Origin: Nitrospinae bacterium bin107
Lineage (GTDB): Bacteria > UBA8248
DNA: 64,000 bases
Assembly (NCBI GenBank): GCA_002238965.1
Contig: MPNJ01000002.1
Location: 253,001 to 317,000 of the forward strand
Direction of reading: 5' to 3'
The translations under genes were made by a program, and so were the position numbers. This document shows, piece after piece, positions 17,824-26,170 of this stretch (its first letter is position 1; every line of letters begins with the position of its first letter). The notes beneath the pieces are model-generated. The model was not told the origin of the DNA, searched no databases, and saw only the letters and a program-made list of their open reading frames with translations.

Positions 17824-18704
17824 CAGCCTAGAATCTCCGCCACGTAGGGGGGATGCGTGAAGGCGGCTTCGTGAATCGCGGGGGAGTAGTAGTGGGTCTT
17901 CACATCGGGGGGCAACGCTCTGGGCTCCGCGCGGACGTCCGTTTTCGTCGATTTCGGCGCCAGCGCGAACGACCATATCCCCCCCGGATAGGTCGGCACG
18001 TTCGCCAGATACGTCGCCGCGCCGGGGAACACCCGCCGGATGCGCTTCGTGATGCGCCGCATCCGGTGACCCTCGAACACGGGGCCCTGCGTCTGCGCGG
18101 CGTAGAGGCCGCCGGGCGCCAGGGCGCGCTTGGCCGCGCGGAAAAAGGAGACCTGCGTGAGCGGGTTCGCCATGGCGACCGGGTCGGTGGAATCGACCAG
18201 GATGACGTCGAACGCTTCCTTGCGGCCCTTGATGAACTTCACCCCGTCCTCGATGCGCACTTCCACGCGCGGGTCGTCAAGTTTTCCCGCGATGCCCGGC
18301 AGGAACTCGCGGCAGCACTCCACCACCATCTCGTCGATCTCGACCAGGGTGACGCGCTCGACCGTCTCGTGCCTGAGCGCCTCGCGGACGCACCCGCCGT
18401 CCCCCCCGCCGACCACGAGCACGTTCCTGGGCGCAGGGTGCGCGCACAAGGGCACGTGCACGAGCATCTCGTGGTAGATGAACTCATCGCGCTCGGTGGT
18501 CTGGATGATACCGTCGAGCAGGAGGACGCGCCCGAAATCCTCGGTTTCGACCACGGTGATCTCTTGAAACGCGCTCTTTGCGGAATAGAGGGTGCGCAGC
18601 ACCTTCATGGTGAGGCCGGTGCCGGGGCCGTGATACTCGGTGAACCAGATGGCCGGCTTGGCCGGAGGGCTTTCGGGCATGAAGGGGGCGCGTGTCAGTT
18701 CCAA
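17823..18704 (-). CDS. speE: Spermidine synthase (polyamine aminopropyltransferase)
   Basis: 293 aa from TTG 18704 (GGGAG seven bases upstream); ATG 18680 is an alternative. Motifs: [18 protein letters not shown] (decarboxylated-AdoMet site), [28 protein letters not shown] (catalytic Asp) and the substrate loop [13 protein letters not shown]. It transfers aminopropyl from decarboxylated AdoMet to putrescine. It overlaps pdaD by 10 bases upstream and speB by one base downstream. Confidence 0.94.
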   Translation of the reverse strand: MELTRAPFMPESPPAKPAIWFTEYHGPGTGLTMKVLRTLYSAKSAFQEITVVETEDFGRVLLLDGIIQTTERDEFIYHEMLVHVPLCAHPAPRNVLVVGGGDGGCVREALRHETVERVTLVEIDEMVVECCREFLPGIAGKLDDPRVEVRIEDGVKFIKGRKEAFDVILVDSTDPVAMANPLTQVSFFRAAKRALAPGGLYAAQTQGPVFEGHRMRRITKRIRRVFPGAATYLANVPTYPGGIWSFALAPKSTKTDVRAEPRALPPDVKTHYYSPAIHEAAFTHPPYVAEILG

Positions 18705-19162
18705 AGGATGACTCCCGCGAAGGCGGCGCCAATATTCATCACGACGAGTTCGGTGGCGACGCTCCTGATCTCCCGGATACTCACGCCTCGATGCGCCATG
18801 CCGGCCTCCGCCATGCGCCGGGCCTCCTCCTCCACCCCCGCGCGGGGGGCGTGGCCGTGATGCTCCATGATGAGGCCGGGGTGCGCCTCGTCCTCAGGCA
18901 AGGCGATCGCCACCGCCGCCGTAATCACCTGGCCGGGTTTATCTGAACTCACGGACGCATAGGCCGCCGGAACGAGCGCGCCCGGCGGCAGCGGGGGCGG
19001 CTCCATCTCCTCGCATCCAGGCGGCAGGATGCTGCTCACCCGGACGAGGTTCGTGTCGCCCACGCCCGCGCGCAGGAGCGCGGCGTCGAAAGCGTTCAGC
19101 TCCGTCACGCCCTCGGCGCATCCGTGGGCCATGAAATACCTGGTAGGCGTTGCGACGATCAT
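18695..19162 (-). CDS. pdaD: Pyruvoyl-dependent arginine decarboxylase
   Basis: 155 aa proenzyme. Self-cleavage is expected in [13 protein letters not shown] between Ser43 and Ser44, giving a pyruvoyl on the alpha chain. Other family marks: [15 protein letters not shown] at the start, [17 protein letters not shown] and [11 protein letters not shown]. It converts arginine to agmatine without PLP. Its ATG overlaps the speD stop (ATGA). This small archaeal-type enzyme replaces the PLP-dependent SpeA and is the committed step of the local polyamine pathway. Confidence 0.94.
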   Translation of the reverse strand: MIVATPTRYFMAHGCAEGVTELNAFDAALLRAGVGDTNLVRVSSILPPGCEEMEPPPLPPGALVPAAYASVSSDKPGQVITAAVAIALPEDEAHPGLIMEHHGHAPRAGVEEEARRMAEAGMAHRGVSIREIRSVATELVVMNIGAAFAGVILWN

Positions 19163-19596
19163 TGCTCGCGCCCCTCCCCGTTCTTGAGCATGAGGGATGT
19201 TTCCCCTTCCCCGTTCGTGGCGAACGGCGCGTCAAGCGACACCTCGCGTTCTTCGAAGACGCCGCGCGGCACCTCTTTCGTCTCCACGCGCGAGGGCAGG
19301 AGGTGCTCCGTCAGATAGCGCACCGCGACGTCGCAATCCACCTCGCCACAGGAGAAATAATCCACCGCCGCGTAGTTATGCTCGGGCCAGGTATGCACCG
19401 CCAGATGGCTTTCCTCCACCACGACCACACCGCTCACCCCGTGCGGGCTGAAGGTGTGGAACACGCTCTGGACGACGGTGGCCCCGCTCAGGTGGGCGGC
19501 CTCGTTCATCAAACGCTCGACCCGCCCGGGATCGTTCAGCGCATCCGAGGCGCAGTCATAAAATTCCGCCAGCAGATGGCGGCCCAGGGAATTCAA
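19159..19596 (-). CDS. speD: S-adenosylmethionine decarboxylase proenzyme
   Basis: 145 aa from TTG 19596, chosen because GAGGAG lies seven bases upstream and [14 protein letters not shown] is the usual N-terminus; the longer frame is spurious. The processing site [17 protein letters not shown] places the pyruvoyl serine at residue 63 and the conserved Cys at 83, as in the class 1B enzymes typified by Thermotoga. It makes decarboxylated AdoMet for SpeE. The C-terminal 25 residues past REVSL are an extension with no clear function. First enzyme gene of the polyamine operon. Confidence 0.93.
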   Translation of the reverse strand: MNSLGRHLLAEFYDCASDALNDPGRVERLMNEAAHLSGATVVQSVFHTFSPHGVSGVVVVEESHLAVHTWPEHNYAAVDYFSCGEVDCDVAVRYLTEHLLPSRVETKEVPRGVFEEREVSLDAPFATNGEGETSLMLKNGEGREQ

Positions 19597-19648
19597 CTTG
19601 TCGCTCCTCCCAAGACAACTCGCCGAACCATGTTCGACGCTCCTCAAA

Positions 19649-20248
19649 TCAGAAACTCGGCGGCGTGGACACCCAGAGGAGCCTCGCGCGCTTCTTGTAG
19701 GGATTCGCCACGCGGTGGTTTCTGTCCGAGGCGAAATAGAACCACTCGCCCCGTTTCGCCTTGGCGCGCTTCTCCCCGCATGTGACCTGCACCTTGCCCT
19801 CCAGAACGTAGCCGAACTCCTCGCCCGCGTGCGCGTCTTCATAAATCGACTCGCCCGGTTCCATCGTCACGAGGGCCGGCTCCATGTTGCGGTTCGCCGT
19901 TCCGGGCACCATCAGCTCGAAGGCGCTGACTTCCTCGTAGGTCGCCGCATGGCGCGAATCCGCCGGACCGAAGGCGATTCGTCCCGCCTCATAACCCTGA
20001 AAGAAGCGGACGATGTCGGTGTCGAGCGTCTCCAGAATCTCCAGCAGGCTTTCCAAGGAGGGCGATGTGAGGTCGCGCTCCAGCTGTGAGATGAACCCCT
20101 TGGTCAAGTTCGAGCGGTGGGCGAGTTCTTCCTGCGTGAGGCCGTGGGAGAGGCGGAGGCCCCGTATGCGCGCGCCCACGCGCAGCATGCTCTCGACGGA
20201 GCGGCTCATGCCCGTCCTGCTCGGCTTGTCCTGGGATTCGTGCGCCAT
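19649..20248 (-). CDS. XRE-family regulator with C-terminal cupin, polyamine operon
   Basis: 199 aa. HTH of the XRE/Cro type at residues 25-75 (RIRGLRLSHGLTQEELAHRS, KGFISQLERDLTSPSLESL) and a cupin sensor at 125-195 (EDAHAGEEFGYVLEGKVQV, GEWFYFASDRNHRV). PuuR-like proteins of this layout bind polyamines or their precursors. It precedes speD by 52 bases in the same direction, so it probably regulates speD-pdaD-speE-speB and itself. The start could also be ATG 20209. Confidence 0.88.
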   Translation of the reverse strand: MAHESQDKPSRTGMSRSVESMLRVGARIRGLRLSHGLTQEELAHRSNLTKGFISQLERDLTSPSLESLLEILETLDTDIVRFFQGYEAGRIAFGPADSRHAATYEEVSAFELMVPGTANRNMEPALVTMEPGESIYEDAHAGEEFGYVLEGKVQVTCGEKRAKAKRGEWFYFASDRNHRVANPYKKRARLLWVSTPPSF

Positions 20249-20365
20249 CGCCTCACCCGCTCAAGTCCGGCCGTATTCGGACCGGGACGAACTCATGACC
20301 TACCGCACCCGGGGGATTCGGCCGCACGACTCCATGCGTTGCAAAGGGGCCGGGCGGCGGAATCC

Positions 20366-20410
20366 GTTGTTTAGCAGAAGATGCTTTCCAAAATAAGTTG
20401 CCTAAACAAC
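20366..20410. promoter_or_regulatory. Inverted repeat upstream of the polyamine regulator
   Basis: GTTGTTTAG (20366-20374) and CTAAACAAC (20402-20410) form a perfect 9-bp inverted repeat with a 27-base spacer in AT-richer DNA, about 120 bases upstream of the regulator start. Possible twin half-sites for the XRE-cupin protein. The spacing is longer than usual for one dimer. Confidence 0.4.
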
Positions 20411-20863
20411 AGGGAGAGAATATATATAGTTTTTGGGGGCCTGTGTCAATAATTCTAACGCTCTCGAAACGCCGCTTTCGGTGACTACTCAGAGTGAGGA
20501 AAACAAAAAACGCCCTCATCCCGAGTAGGCCCGCAAGGACCGTATCGAGGGACGCCGCCGTAGGGCCAGGTCGCGCTACAAAACCACCCCCCCCTACGGA
20601 ACCATCGCGTCACGCGTAGGGGCGGCCCCCCGTGGCCGCCCGTCGATCATATTCACCCCGATACAGGACAGGCACGGGGGCTTCGGACAGGCACGGGAGC
20701 CTGTCCGCTACGGCGAACGACCCCGAAAGTCGGACAAAGGCTTTTTCAACAACTCCTTTTCAGATGACGAAAGACCGGCGTTTTGTTATTTTATGGATGA
20801 GCAGGCGTCTCATGCGAGGCGCGAACCCGTTCACCCGTCAATGCCGTCTTCATGGAGAGAAAA
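20411..20863. repeat. Repeat-rich intergenic region
   Basis: Holds a CTCAGAGTGAGG element (about 20464-20560) whose second half reads CCCTCATCCCGAGTAGGCC and CGTATCGAGGGACG, the same layout as at 25662-25762. GGACAGGCACGGG units follow twice (20667-20715), then a CTTTTTCAACAACTCC end (about 20742). No gene is seen before the glutaredoxin. Confidence 0.65.
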
Positions 20864-21121
20864 ATGGCAGCAAGCATCGAAGTCTATACCACCGAACCCT
20901 GCACCTTCTGCCTGGCCGCGAAGAACCTCCTGAAAAAGCGCGGTCTCGAATGGACCGAGCACCTGGTGTTCGGCGGCACGCCCGAATGGGACGCCATGAT
21001 CGCGCGCACCAGCGGCAAGTCGGTGCCCCAGATTGTCATCGACGACGAGGTCATCGGCGGCTTCCCGCAGCTCCAGGCCTACGACAAGGAAGGCAAGCTG
21101 AGCGAACTCGCAGAAGCGTAA
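20864..21121 (+). CDS. grxC: Glutaredoxin (GrxC type)
   Basis: 85 aa from ATG 20864 (GGAGAG upstream; an ATG four codons earlier overlaps that site). Thioredoxin-fold active site EPCTFCLAAKNLLKKRG (Cys-x-x-Cys). TSGKSVPQIVIDDEVIGGF carries the cis-proline and the glutathione-binding GG. It reduces disulfides and glutathione mixed disulfides in the cytosol. Monocistronic, with a strong terminator after it. Confidence 0.93.
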   Translation: MAASIEVYTTEPCTFCLAAKNLLKKRGLEWTEHLVFGGTPEWDAMIARTSGKSVPQIVIDDEVIGGFPQLQAYDKEGKLSELAEA

Positions 21122-21129
21122 AGCATCTT

Positions 21130-21168
21130 GGGCCGTCCGCGTGAAAAAGGCGTGGGCGGCCCTTTTTT
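21130..21168 (+). terminator. Terminator after glutaredoxin
   Basis: GGGCCGTCCGCG pairs with CGTGGGCGGCCC (wobble pairs included) around TGAAAAAGG, followed by six T. Confidence 0.9.
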
Positions 21169-21285
21169 CGCCTGATTCCGGCGGGGCGGCGTTTCACCGA
21201 AGCGCGAAAGAAGATACCCTGTCCACTCACCGACATCACACGCAGCCGCCCCCAGGGCGCATTCAAGAACCGGGAGGAATCCACC

Positions 21286-22719
21286 ATGCCGCTCATGAGT
21301 CCGAGTGAATACAAACAAAGCCTGAATGACGGCCGCGTCGTCTACTACCGGGGCGAGCGGGTGGAGGACGTGGCCGCCCACCCCGTCATCGGTATCGCGG
21401 TCGATCACGCCGCCATCGACTACGAGATGGCCGAAGACGAGGCGGACAAGGAACTCGCGCTCGTCGACGGCCCGGACGGCCCCTACTCGCGCTACTACCA
21501 CATCCCCGAGAACGCGGACGATCTCTTGAAGCGCAGCGCATTGATCGAGCGCGCCACGGCGCTTGGCGGCACGCTCGTGGTGCTCATCAAGGAGATCGGA
21601 ACCGACGCGCTCTTCGCCCTGCGTCTCCTGGCCTCCTACATGGACAAGAATATGGGCACGAGCTACCTGGAGCGCGTCCGGAAATTCCACGACCACTGCC
21701 GGGAGAACGACCTCGCCGTCGCCGTCGCCCAGACGGACGTGAAAGGAGACAGGGGGAAAGGGCCTGCCGATCAGGCGCATCCCGATTACTACGTCCGCGT
21801 GGCGGCACAGGATGAGGAGGGAATCACCCTGCGCGGGGCGAAGGTGCACACTTCGGTTTCCACCAACGCGCACGAGATAATCGTGCTGCCGACCAGAAAC
21901 ATGCGCGCGGGCGATGAAGCGTACGCCGTGGCCTGCGCCGTGCCCGCCAACGCGCCGGGCCTCACCATGCTGGCCAGCGGCTACGGCGGCAGGAAGGGAA
22001 CCGAGTTCGAGAACCCGATTTCAAGCAAGCACAAGATGATGGAGACGCTCACCGTCTTCGATGACGTAAAGGTTCCCTGGGAGCGCGTGTTCTTAAACGG
22101 CGAGGTGGACATGGCCGGGCCGCTCGCGAAGACCTTCGTCGAGTTCCACCGCTTCACCGCCGTGAGCTACAAGCTGCCGCTCGTGGACCTGTTCGTGGGC
22201 GCATCGCACCTGATGGCGGAATACAACGGCATCCTGCGCGCTGGCCACGTGCGCGACAAACTCGCCAAGCTCATCTCCTACGCGCAGATCTGCCGGGGTA
22301 TGACGCGCGAGGCGGCCCGGGAATGCAAGGTGACCGACGGGGTCGCCGTGCCGAATGCGGAAATCATCAACATCGCGAAGCTCCACTTCGCCACCGGCTA
22401 CCACCAGGCGCTCGCCTGGGTGCAGGACATCGCGGGCGGACTGCTCGTCACCGGCCCGAGCGAGGAGGACATGGACGACCCCAGGCTAAGTGAGCTCATC
22501 GACAAGTACCTGGGCGCCACCCCCGCCGCGTCGACGGAAGAGCGGCTCCGGCTCATGAACCTGATCGCCGAGATCACCGCAAGCGACTTCGCGGGCTATC
22601 AGGCCGTGCTGGCGATTCACGCCGAAGGCAGCATCGAGGCGGAGAAGATGACCATCTGGCGCGAGCACAAGGTCGGCCCCGCCATCGATTACGCGAAACA
22701 CCTCGCGGGCATCGAATAA
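21286..22719 (+). CDS. HpaB/4-hydroxybutyryl-CoA dehydratase superfamily flavoprotein
   Basis: 477 aa, family-typical length. Landmarks: ASYMDKNMGTSYLERVRKFH, KVHTSVSTNAHEIIVLP, VPWERVFLNGEVDM, FVEFHRFTAVSYKLPLVDL and the C-terminal EEDMDDPRLSELIDKYL. The iron-sulfur cysteines expected in 4-hydroxybutyryl-CoA dehydratase are not evident; the histidine of HRFTAVSY is there but the following Cys is not. A FADH2-dependent aromatic monooxygenase of the HpaB type, or a relative, is therefore likelier. GGGAGG lies eight bases before the ATG. It forms an operon with the EthD-like gene 15 bases downstream. The flavin reductase partner (HpaC) is not adjacent. Confidence 0.8.
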   Translation: MPLMSPSEYKQSLNDGRVVYYRGERVEDVAAHPVIGIAVDHAAIDYEMAEDEADKELALVDGPDGPYSRYYHIPENADDLLKRSALIERATALGGTLVVLIKEIGTDALFALRLLASYMDKNMGTSYLERVRKFHDHCRENDLAVAVAQTDVKGDRGKGPADQAHPDYYVRVAAQDEEGITLRGAKVHTSVSTNAHEIIVLPTRNMRAGDEAYAVACAVPANAPGLTMLASGYGGRKGTEFENPISSKHKMMETLTVFDDVKVPWERVFLNGEVDMAGPLAKTFVEFHRFTAVSYKLPLVDLFVGASHLMAEYNGILRAGHVRDKLAKLISYAQICRGMTREAARECKVTDGVAVPNAEIINIAKLHFATGYHQALAWVQDIAGGLLVTGPSEEDMDDPRLSELIDKYLGATPAASTEERLRLMNLIAEITASDFAGYQAVLAIHAEGSIEAEKMTIWREHKVGPAIDYAKHLAGIE

Positions 22720-22734
22720 AAGGAGATCCTTCGG

Positions 22735-23442
22735 ATGAACCCGACCCAAGCGCTCGTCGCCATCTGGCTGAACGTCGACGCAGAGAACCACGAGGAGTTC
22801 AGAAAGTGGCACAACTGCGAGCATTCCACCGACAGGATGGACGGCCCCGGCTTCCGGGTAGGCTACCGCTACAACGCGGTGGACGCGGGCGCGAATCACA
22901 ACATTCTCTGCACCTTCGAGGGCGACACCCTCTCCGCATTCGAGAGCGATTACTACAAAGAATCGAGGGACAACCCCTCCCCCTGGACCAGGGAGTGCAT
23001 GGCGTTCATCAAAAACGCGGAGCGCGCCGTCTACAGCCTGCAGGTCTCGATCGGCGAGCCGCACCGCTACGATGCGCCTTACGTCTACATGGTGAGTCCA
23101 AATCCCGAAACGGAAGAGATGAAAGAGGAGATGATCGCCTGGTACCGCGAGGAGCACCTGGAGCGCCTCTATGAAGTCGAGGGCATGACACGCGGGCGCG
23201 TGTATCAGTTAGAAACCGCCGCCACGGGCGGAGCGACGGCGGAGGCGGAGATTCAGGAGACGACGAGAAGCGCGCGGCGCATTATCGCAATCTACGACAT
23301 GGAAGACCCGACCATCCCGACCACGGACGCCTGGGAGGAAGCCGCCTACGGCACATCCAGAAGCGCGGCCATGCGGCCGAATCTCAAGAACGCGGTAAGG
23401 GAGACTTGGTGGCTGGATTTCGTGAAGTGGAAGAGGGGGTGA
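22735..23442 (+). CDS. EthD-like dimeric alpha/beta-barrel protein (two domains)
   Basis: 235 aa. Two halves with the same motif: ENHEEFRKWHNCEHSTDRM (residues 18-36) and EEMIAWYREEHLERLYEVEG (about 126-145), the W-x-x-x-E-H pattern of EthD-like and related ferredoxin-fold catabolic proteins. AGGAG nine bases before the ATG and 15 bases from the HpaB-like gene show co-translation. Similar in architecture to 4571-5311. It probably acts on, or protects, an aromatic intermediate made by the upstream enzyme. Exact reaction unknown. Confidence 0.65.
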   Translation: MNPTQALVAIWLNVDAENHEEFRKWHNCEHSTDRMDGPGFRVGYRYNAVDAGANHNILCTFEGDTLSAFESDYYKESRDNPSPWTRECMAFIKNAERAVYSLQVSIGEPHRYDAPYVYMVSPNPETEEMKEEMIAWYREEHLERLYEVEGMTRGRVYQLETAATGGATAEAEIQETTRSARRIIAIYDMEDPTIPTTDAWEEAAYGTSRSAAMRPNLKNAVRETWWLDFVKWKRG

Positions 23443-23487
23443 GAACTTTTACCCATGCAATCGTTTTGATGGCAACTTGCAAACGTG

Positions 23488-24513
23488 TCAACGAGGCGAG
23501 GTTGGTATCGGCGCTCCGCAAGCGAGACTCTTGTCGCGATACGCCCTCTCCCAGTTTCTAGCTCGCTTCAGTTGGCTGCAGATGATACCTTTCGCTCCTC
23601 TAAGGTCGGCTCTGCTGAGTCTGGATCTCTCAATTTCGGCTCTTCGTAGTTTGGCACTTCGCAGATTGGTTTCTCGCAGATCGGCACTTCGCAGATCGGC
23701 ACTTCGCAGATCGGCTTCTCGCAGATCGGCTCTTCGCAGATCGGCTCTTCGTAGATTGGCTCTTCGCAGTTTGGTTTCTCGCAGATCGGCTCTTCGCAGT
23801 TTGGTTTCTCGCAGATCGGCTCTTCGCAGATCGGCTCTTCGCAGATCGGCTCTTCGCAGATCGGCTTCTCGCAGATCGGCTCTCCACAAGTCGGATTCTC
23901 GCAGGATGGCTCTCCACAAGTCGGCTCTTCGCAAATCAGCATTACCCAAATCGGTATTTATGAGATTGGCTCTTCGCAGTTTGGCATCAGGAAGTTTGAT
24001 TTCGAACAAAGACACTCCAGGAATCGAAAAATTTTCTAAAGTTTCACGCGTCTTTTTCGGGAAGATGCACTTGCGAGTTTTGTTTCCGTTAAGCTTAAAT
24101 GCTATCCTGCTTACCAATTCGTAACAGCCTAAACCACCGAAGTCCCGATTCATGTATTCCATAGCTTCACGGATACTACTCCCCTGAGTAGCAACTTGAG
24201 CATTGGTGCTACTCTTAGAAGGATCTGCCGTAACACGAAGGACAAACTCCCATACTCGAAATATCCGCTCTGATTGACGATCTTCTAGTTCGAGCATAAA
24301 CCCGCTCAATGTAGCGAAAAGACCTATAGCTGCAAGAGAAACAGCCCAATGTTCGTACTCACGTAAACATCGATTTAGTTTAGCAATAGGCCAAACAATA
24401 ACTTTGGCTGACAAGCGGAGGATCGACGAGTTCTTTATTTTTGAGCCAACTTGCAGAGCAGCAGTGAGTAACCAACGCACTTTGTTGATGAGCAGCTTCA
24501 AAAACTTGGACAT
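23488..24513 (-). CDS. Membrane-anchored pentapeptide-repeat protein
   Basis: About 341 aa from ATG 24513 (a GTG lies five codons earlier; neither has a strong ribosome site). N-terminal region with a hydrophobic segment WAVSLAAIGLFATLSGFML (about residues 56-75), a linker, then about 28 tandem A(D/N)LRx pentapeptides from about residue 175 to 310 (ADLRRADLREADLRR and variants), forming a right-handed quadrilateral beta-helix. The DNA in this stretch is a 15-base-periodic array of GCAGATCGGCTCTTC-like units, so slippage changes in repeat number are likely. A weaker GC bias in the N-terminal part suggests a separate origin. Function unknown. Confidence 0.8.
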   Translation of the reverse strand: MSKFLKLLINKVRWLLTAALQVGSKIKNSSILRLSAKVIVWPIAKLNRCLREYEHWAVSLAAIGLFATLSGFMLELEDRQSERIFRVWEFVLRVTADPSKSSTNAQVATQGSSIREAMEYMNRDFGGLGCYELVSRIAFKLNGNKTRKCIFPKKTRETLENFSIPGVSLFEIKLPDAKLRRANLINTDLGNADLRRADLWRAILRESDLWRADLREADLRRADLRRADLRRADLRETKLRRADLRETKLRRANLRRADLRRADLREADLRSADLRSADLRETNLRSAKLRRAEIERSRLSRADLRGAKGIICSQLKRARNWERAYRDKSLACGAPIPTSPR

Positions 24514-24641
24514 ATCTAGAATCCACACCGTGATTAATATAATGCAATGTACTTTGAATTACATTGTTTAATATTACAAGTACCTTGCGATCAGTTCATC
24601 GAAGATTTTTTAGAGATTGTTGAATCGGCTCATGGATTGTG

Positions 24642-24779
24642 GAGAGCTTGTTAGATGCCGGGTCGGACCTGAAAGCGAATGTCGTGCCGGGTAAAACGCC
24701 ATGGGGTAATGTGAAATTTAACGCCTCGCTCATCGGGACGGAGGTCTGTTGGCGGCTGAACGAAGCGCGGTTCAAGTAG
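24642..24779 (+). pseudogene. Remnant of a third ankyrin-repeat protein (C-terminus)
   Basis: A short frame after TGA 24621 encodes SLLDAGSDLKANVVPGKTPW and then LIGTEVCWRLNEARFK before TAG. This matches the C-terminal ends of the two ankyrin proteins downstream (LLDAGAN..., GKTPRDYAK..., GTEVYERLKAAR). No start and no repeats remain. It shows that the ankyrin family here was once larger. The 100 bases between the pentapeptide gene and this fragment show nothing else. Confidence 0.7.
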
Positions 24780-24928
24780 GGGGGAGTGAAGATCTTCTCA
24801 CCCTTAACTTGGACAAGTCACGCTACGGTTTTCGCCATAACCTTCAGGATAGGCGGGCAGACACTGGAGCCCGCACAGACGTAAGCGGATTTCGCGACTA
24901 TCCGATCGAAAATATTCTCAGACATCCG

Positions 24929-25080
24929 TCATTCCGGCGCATGCCGGAATCCAGAAATGCCCTACGTGGGGCATTACACTTTGCCTTTGGGTTTCGTCTT
25001 TTCGCTTCATTGTTATTTAGTGTTGTCCTGCGGTGTCGCCATCCTCATCGGCTCTGGATTCCGGCCTTCGCCGGAATGAC
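24929..25080. repeat. MITE-like element with ATTCCGG inverted ends
   Basis: Left end TCATTCCGGCGCATGCCGGA (then ATCCAG) and right end CTGGATTCCGGCCTTCGCCG (then GAATGAC) are inverted copies, each with an internal hairpin. The 100 bases between are non-coding. Such GTCATTCCGGC...GAATCCAG repeats are widespread in bacteria. A degenerate copy lies at about 51429-51560. The stretch from 25081 to 25384 shows no clear gene. Confidence 0.75.
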
Positions 25081-25384
25081 GATCTAAGGTAATAGTCTAG
25101 AACACCTTCTCGTATTGGCCGACACCCTTCGGGGCTTGGGCAGCCTCACCTCTTCTTCGGCGGAGGAGGCGGGGGAGGTGGAGGTTTGACGACCGGGCCT
25201 TTTCCGGATCTGCTCGGGGTGGGTTTTGTTCTCTAACCATGAGTCGTTCCCTGGGTCAGGCAGCTTCAGAAAAGAGCGAAACGCGTTGCGCGTATCCGGC
25301 ATCTTGCTAATCTTGTATTTTACCATCCACTACTTCAACCGTAATCATATAGCCGATTCGCCGCCGATACAGGAAGAACCAACC

Positions 25385-25561
25385 ATGCCACTCACGCGGG
25401 ATTTCAGGGAAACGATTCAGGCGAGAACCGAGCGCGACCAAGCCTTCCGGCAAGAGCTTCTGACAGAGGGCGTCGAATGCCTGCTCTCGGGCGAGGTTGA
25501 AACGGCCAAGGCGGTGCTGCGCGATTTCATCAACACGACGGGCGGCTTTCATCAGTCGTAG
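25385..25561 (+). pseudogene. Truncated XRE-type addiction-module antitoxin
   Basis: 58 codons from ATG 25385: MPLTRDFRETIQARTERDQ and then LLTEGVECLLSGEVETAKAV, RDFINTTGGF, stop. This is the N-terminal half of a common antitoxin of about 95 aa (MALTRDFRETV...ECLLSGDVETGKAVLRDYINATIGF). The C-terminal helix-turn-helix half is missing. Past the stop the DNA turns into a repeat cluster, so a repeat insertion or deletion probably cut the gene. No intact toxin gene is visible beside it. Confidence 0.7.
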
Positions 25562-26170
25562 CAATCGCTTTCTAATTGGTCGGAACCTGCTCCCCCCTCG
25601 GTCGGAACCGACTCCTCGGGAGCACCCCACGCATACACGCGACCCGCTCAGGATGGCCCTTCGATACGTCCCTCGGGGGGGCTCAGGACTACGCAGGGTG
25701 AGGAAAACAAAAAACGCCCTCATCCCGAGTAGGCCCGCAAGGGCCGTATCGAGGGACGCCGGAAAACAACCCCCGGCATGAAAACCAACCCCCCCTACCC
25801 CCCCTTGTCAGGGGGGTAAAAGCGATGCCCCCCGACGAGGGGTATTTCAACAAGCCCCCCTCAGACTGCATTGAGTGTTGTAGGGACAGGCCCCCGTGCC
25901 TGTCCGATGTCCTGTTCTGCAAGGGCCAACCACAGGGGACAGGGCGGGCACAGTCGAACTTCCCGAAGAGGGAAGTCCGACGCCCCTACAGAACCCTTCC
26001 CCAGGCGGCTCCAGACACCGAATAGCGAAGCCTGGACTTTTTCAACAGCCCTCCTCGGTCGAGATTGACACCACAATGACGAGCAAGGCCTAATCTCAAG
26101 AGCGTCGTAAAAGAAACATAGCGGTTCGATTTCGTGAATTAGAAGCGACCCTTAAAAGGCGGAAGCGGAG
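25562..26170. repeat. Nested repeat cluster
   Basis: In order: CCCTTCGATACG ... CAGGGTGAGG with its mirror CCCTCATCCCGAGTAGGCCC ... GTATCGAGGGACG (25662-25762); CCCCCCTTGTCAGGGGGGTAAAA (about 25797-25820); TTTCAACAAGCCCC (25847); GGGACAGGCCCCCGTGCCTGTCC (25882-25904); TTTTTCAACAGCCC (26038). No gene. The last 75 bases before the ankyrin gene hold its leader. Confidence 0.7.

Noticed and set aside
21286-22719. 4-hydroxybutyryl-CoA dehydratase
   Set aside because: Cluster-binding cysteines expected in that enzyme are not evident; kept as HpaB-like family.
23640-23960. CRISPR-like direct repeats
   Set aside because: Period is 15 bases without spacers and the minus strand reads as continuous pentapeptides A(D/N)LRx.
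23477-24124. Long plus-strand open frame over the pentapeptide gene
   Set aside because: Low-complexity mirror of the repeat-coding strand (RRSALRRSALR); no ribosome site.
24749-25087. Open frame between the ankyrin remnant and the antitoxin remnant
   Set aside because: Most of it is the MITE-like element read through.
25084-25326. Minus-strand 80-codon frame, possible toxin partner
   Set aside because: No toxin motif, Pro/Ser-rich low-complexity tail.
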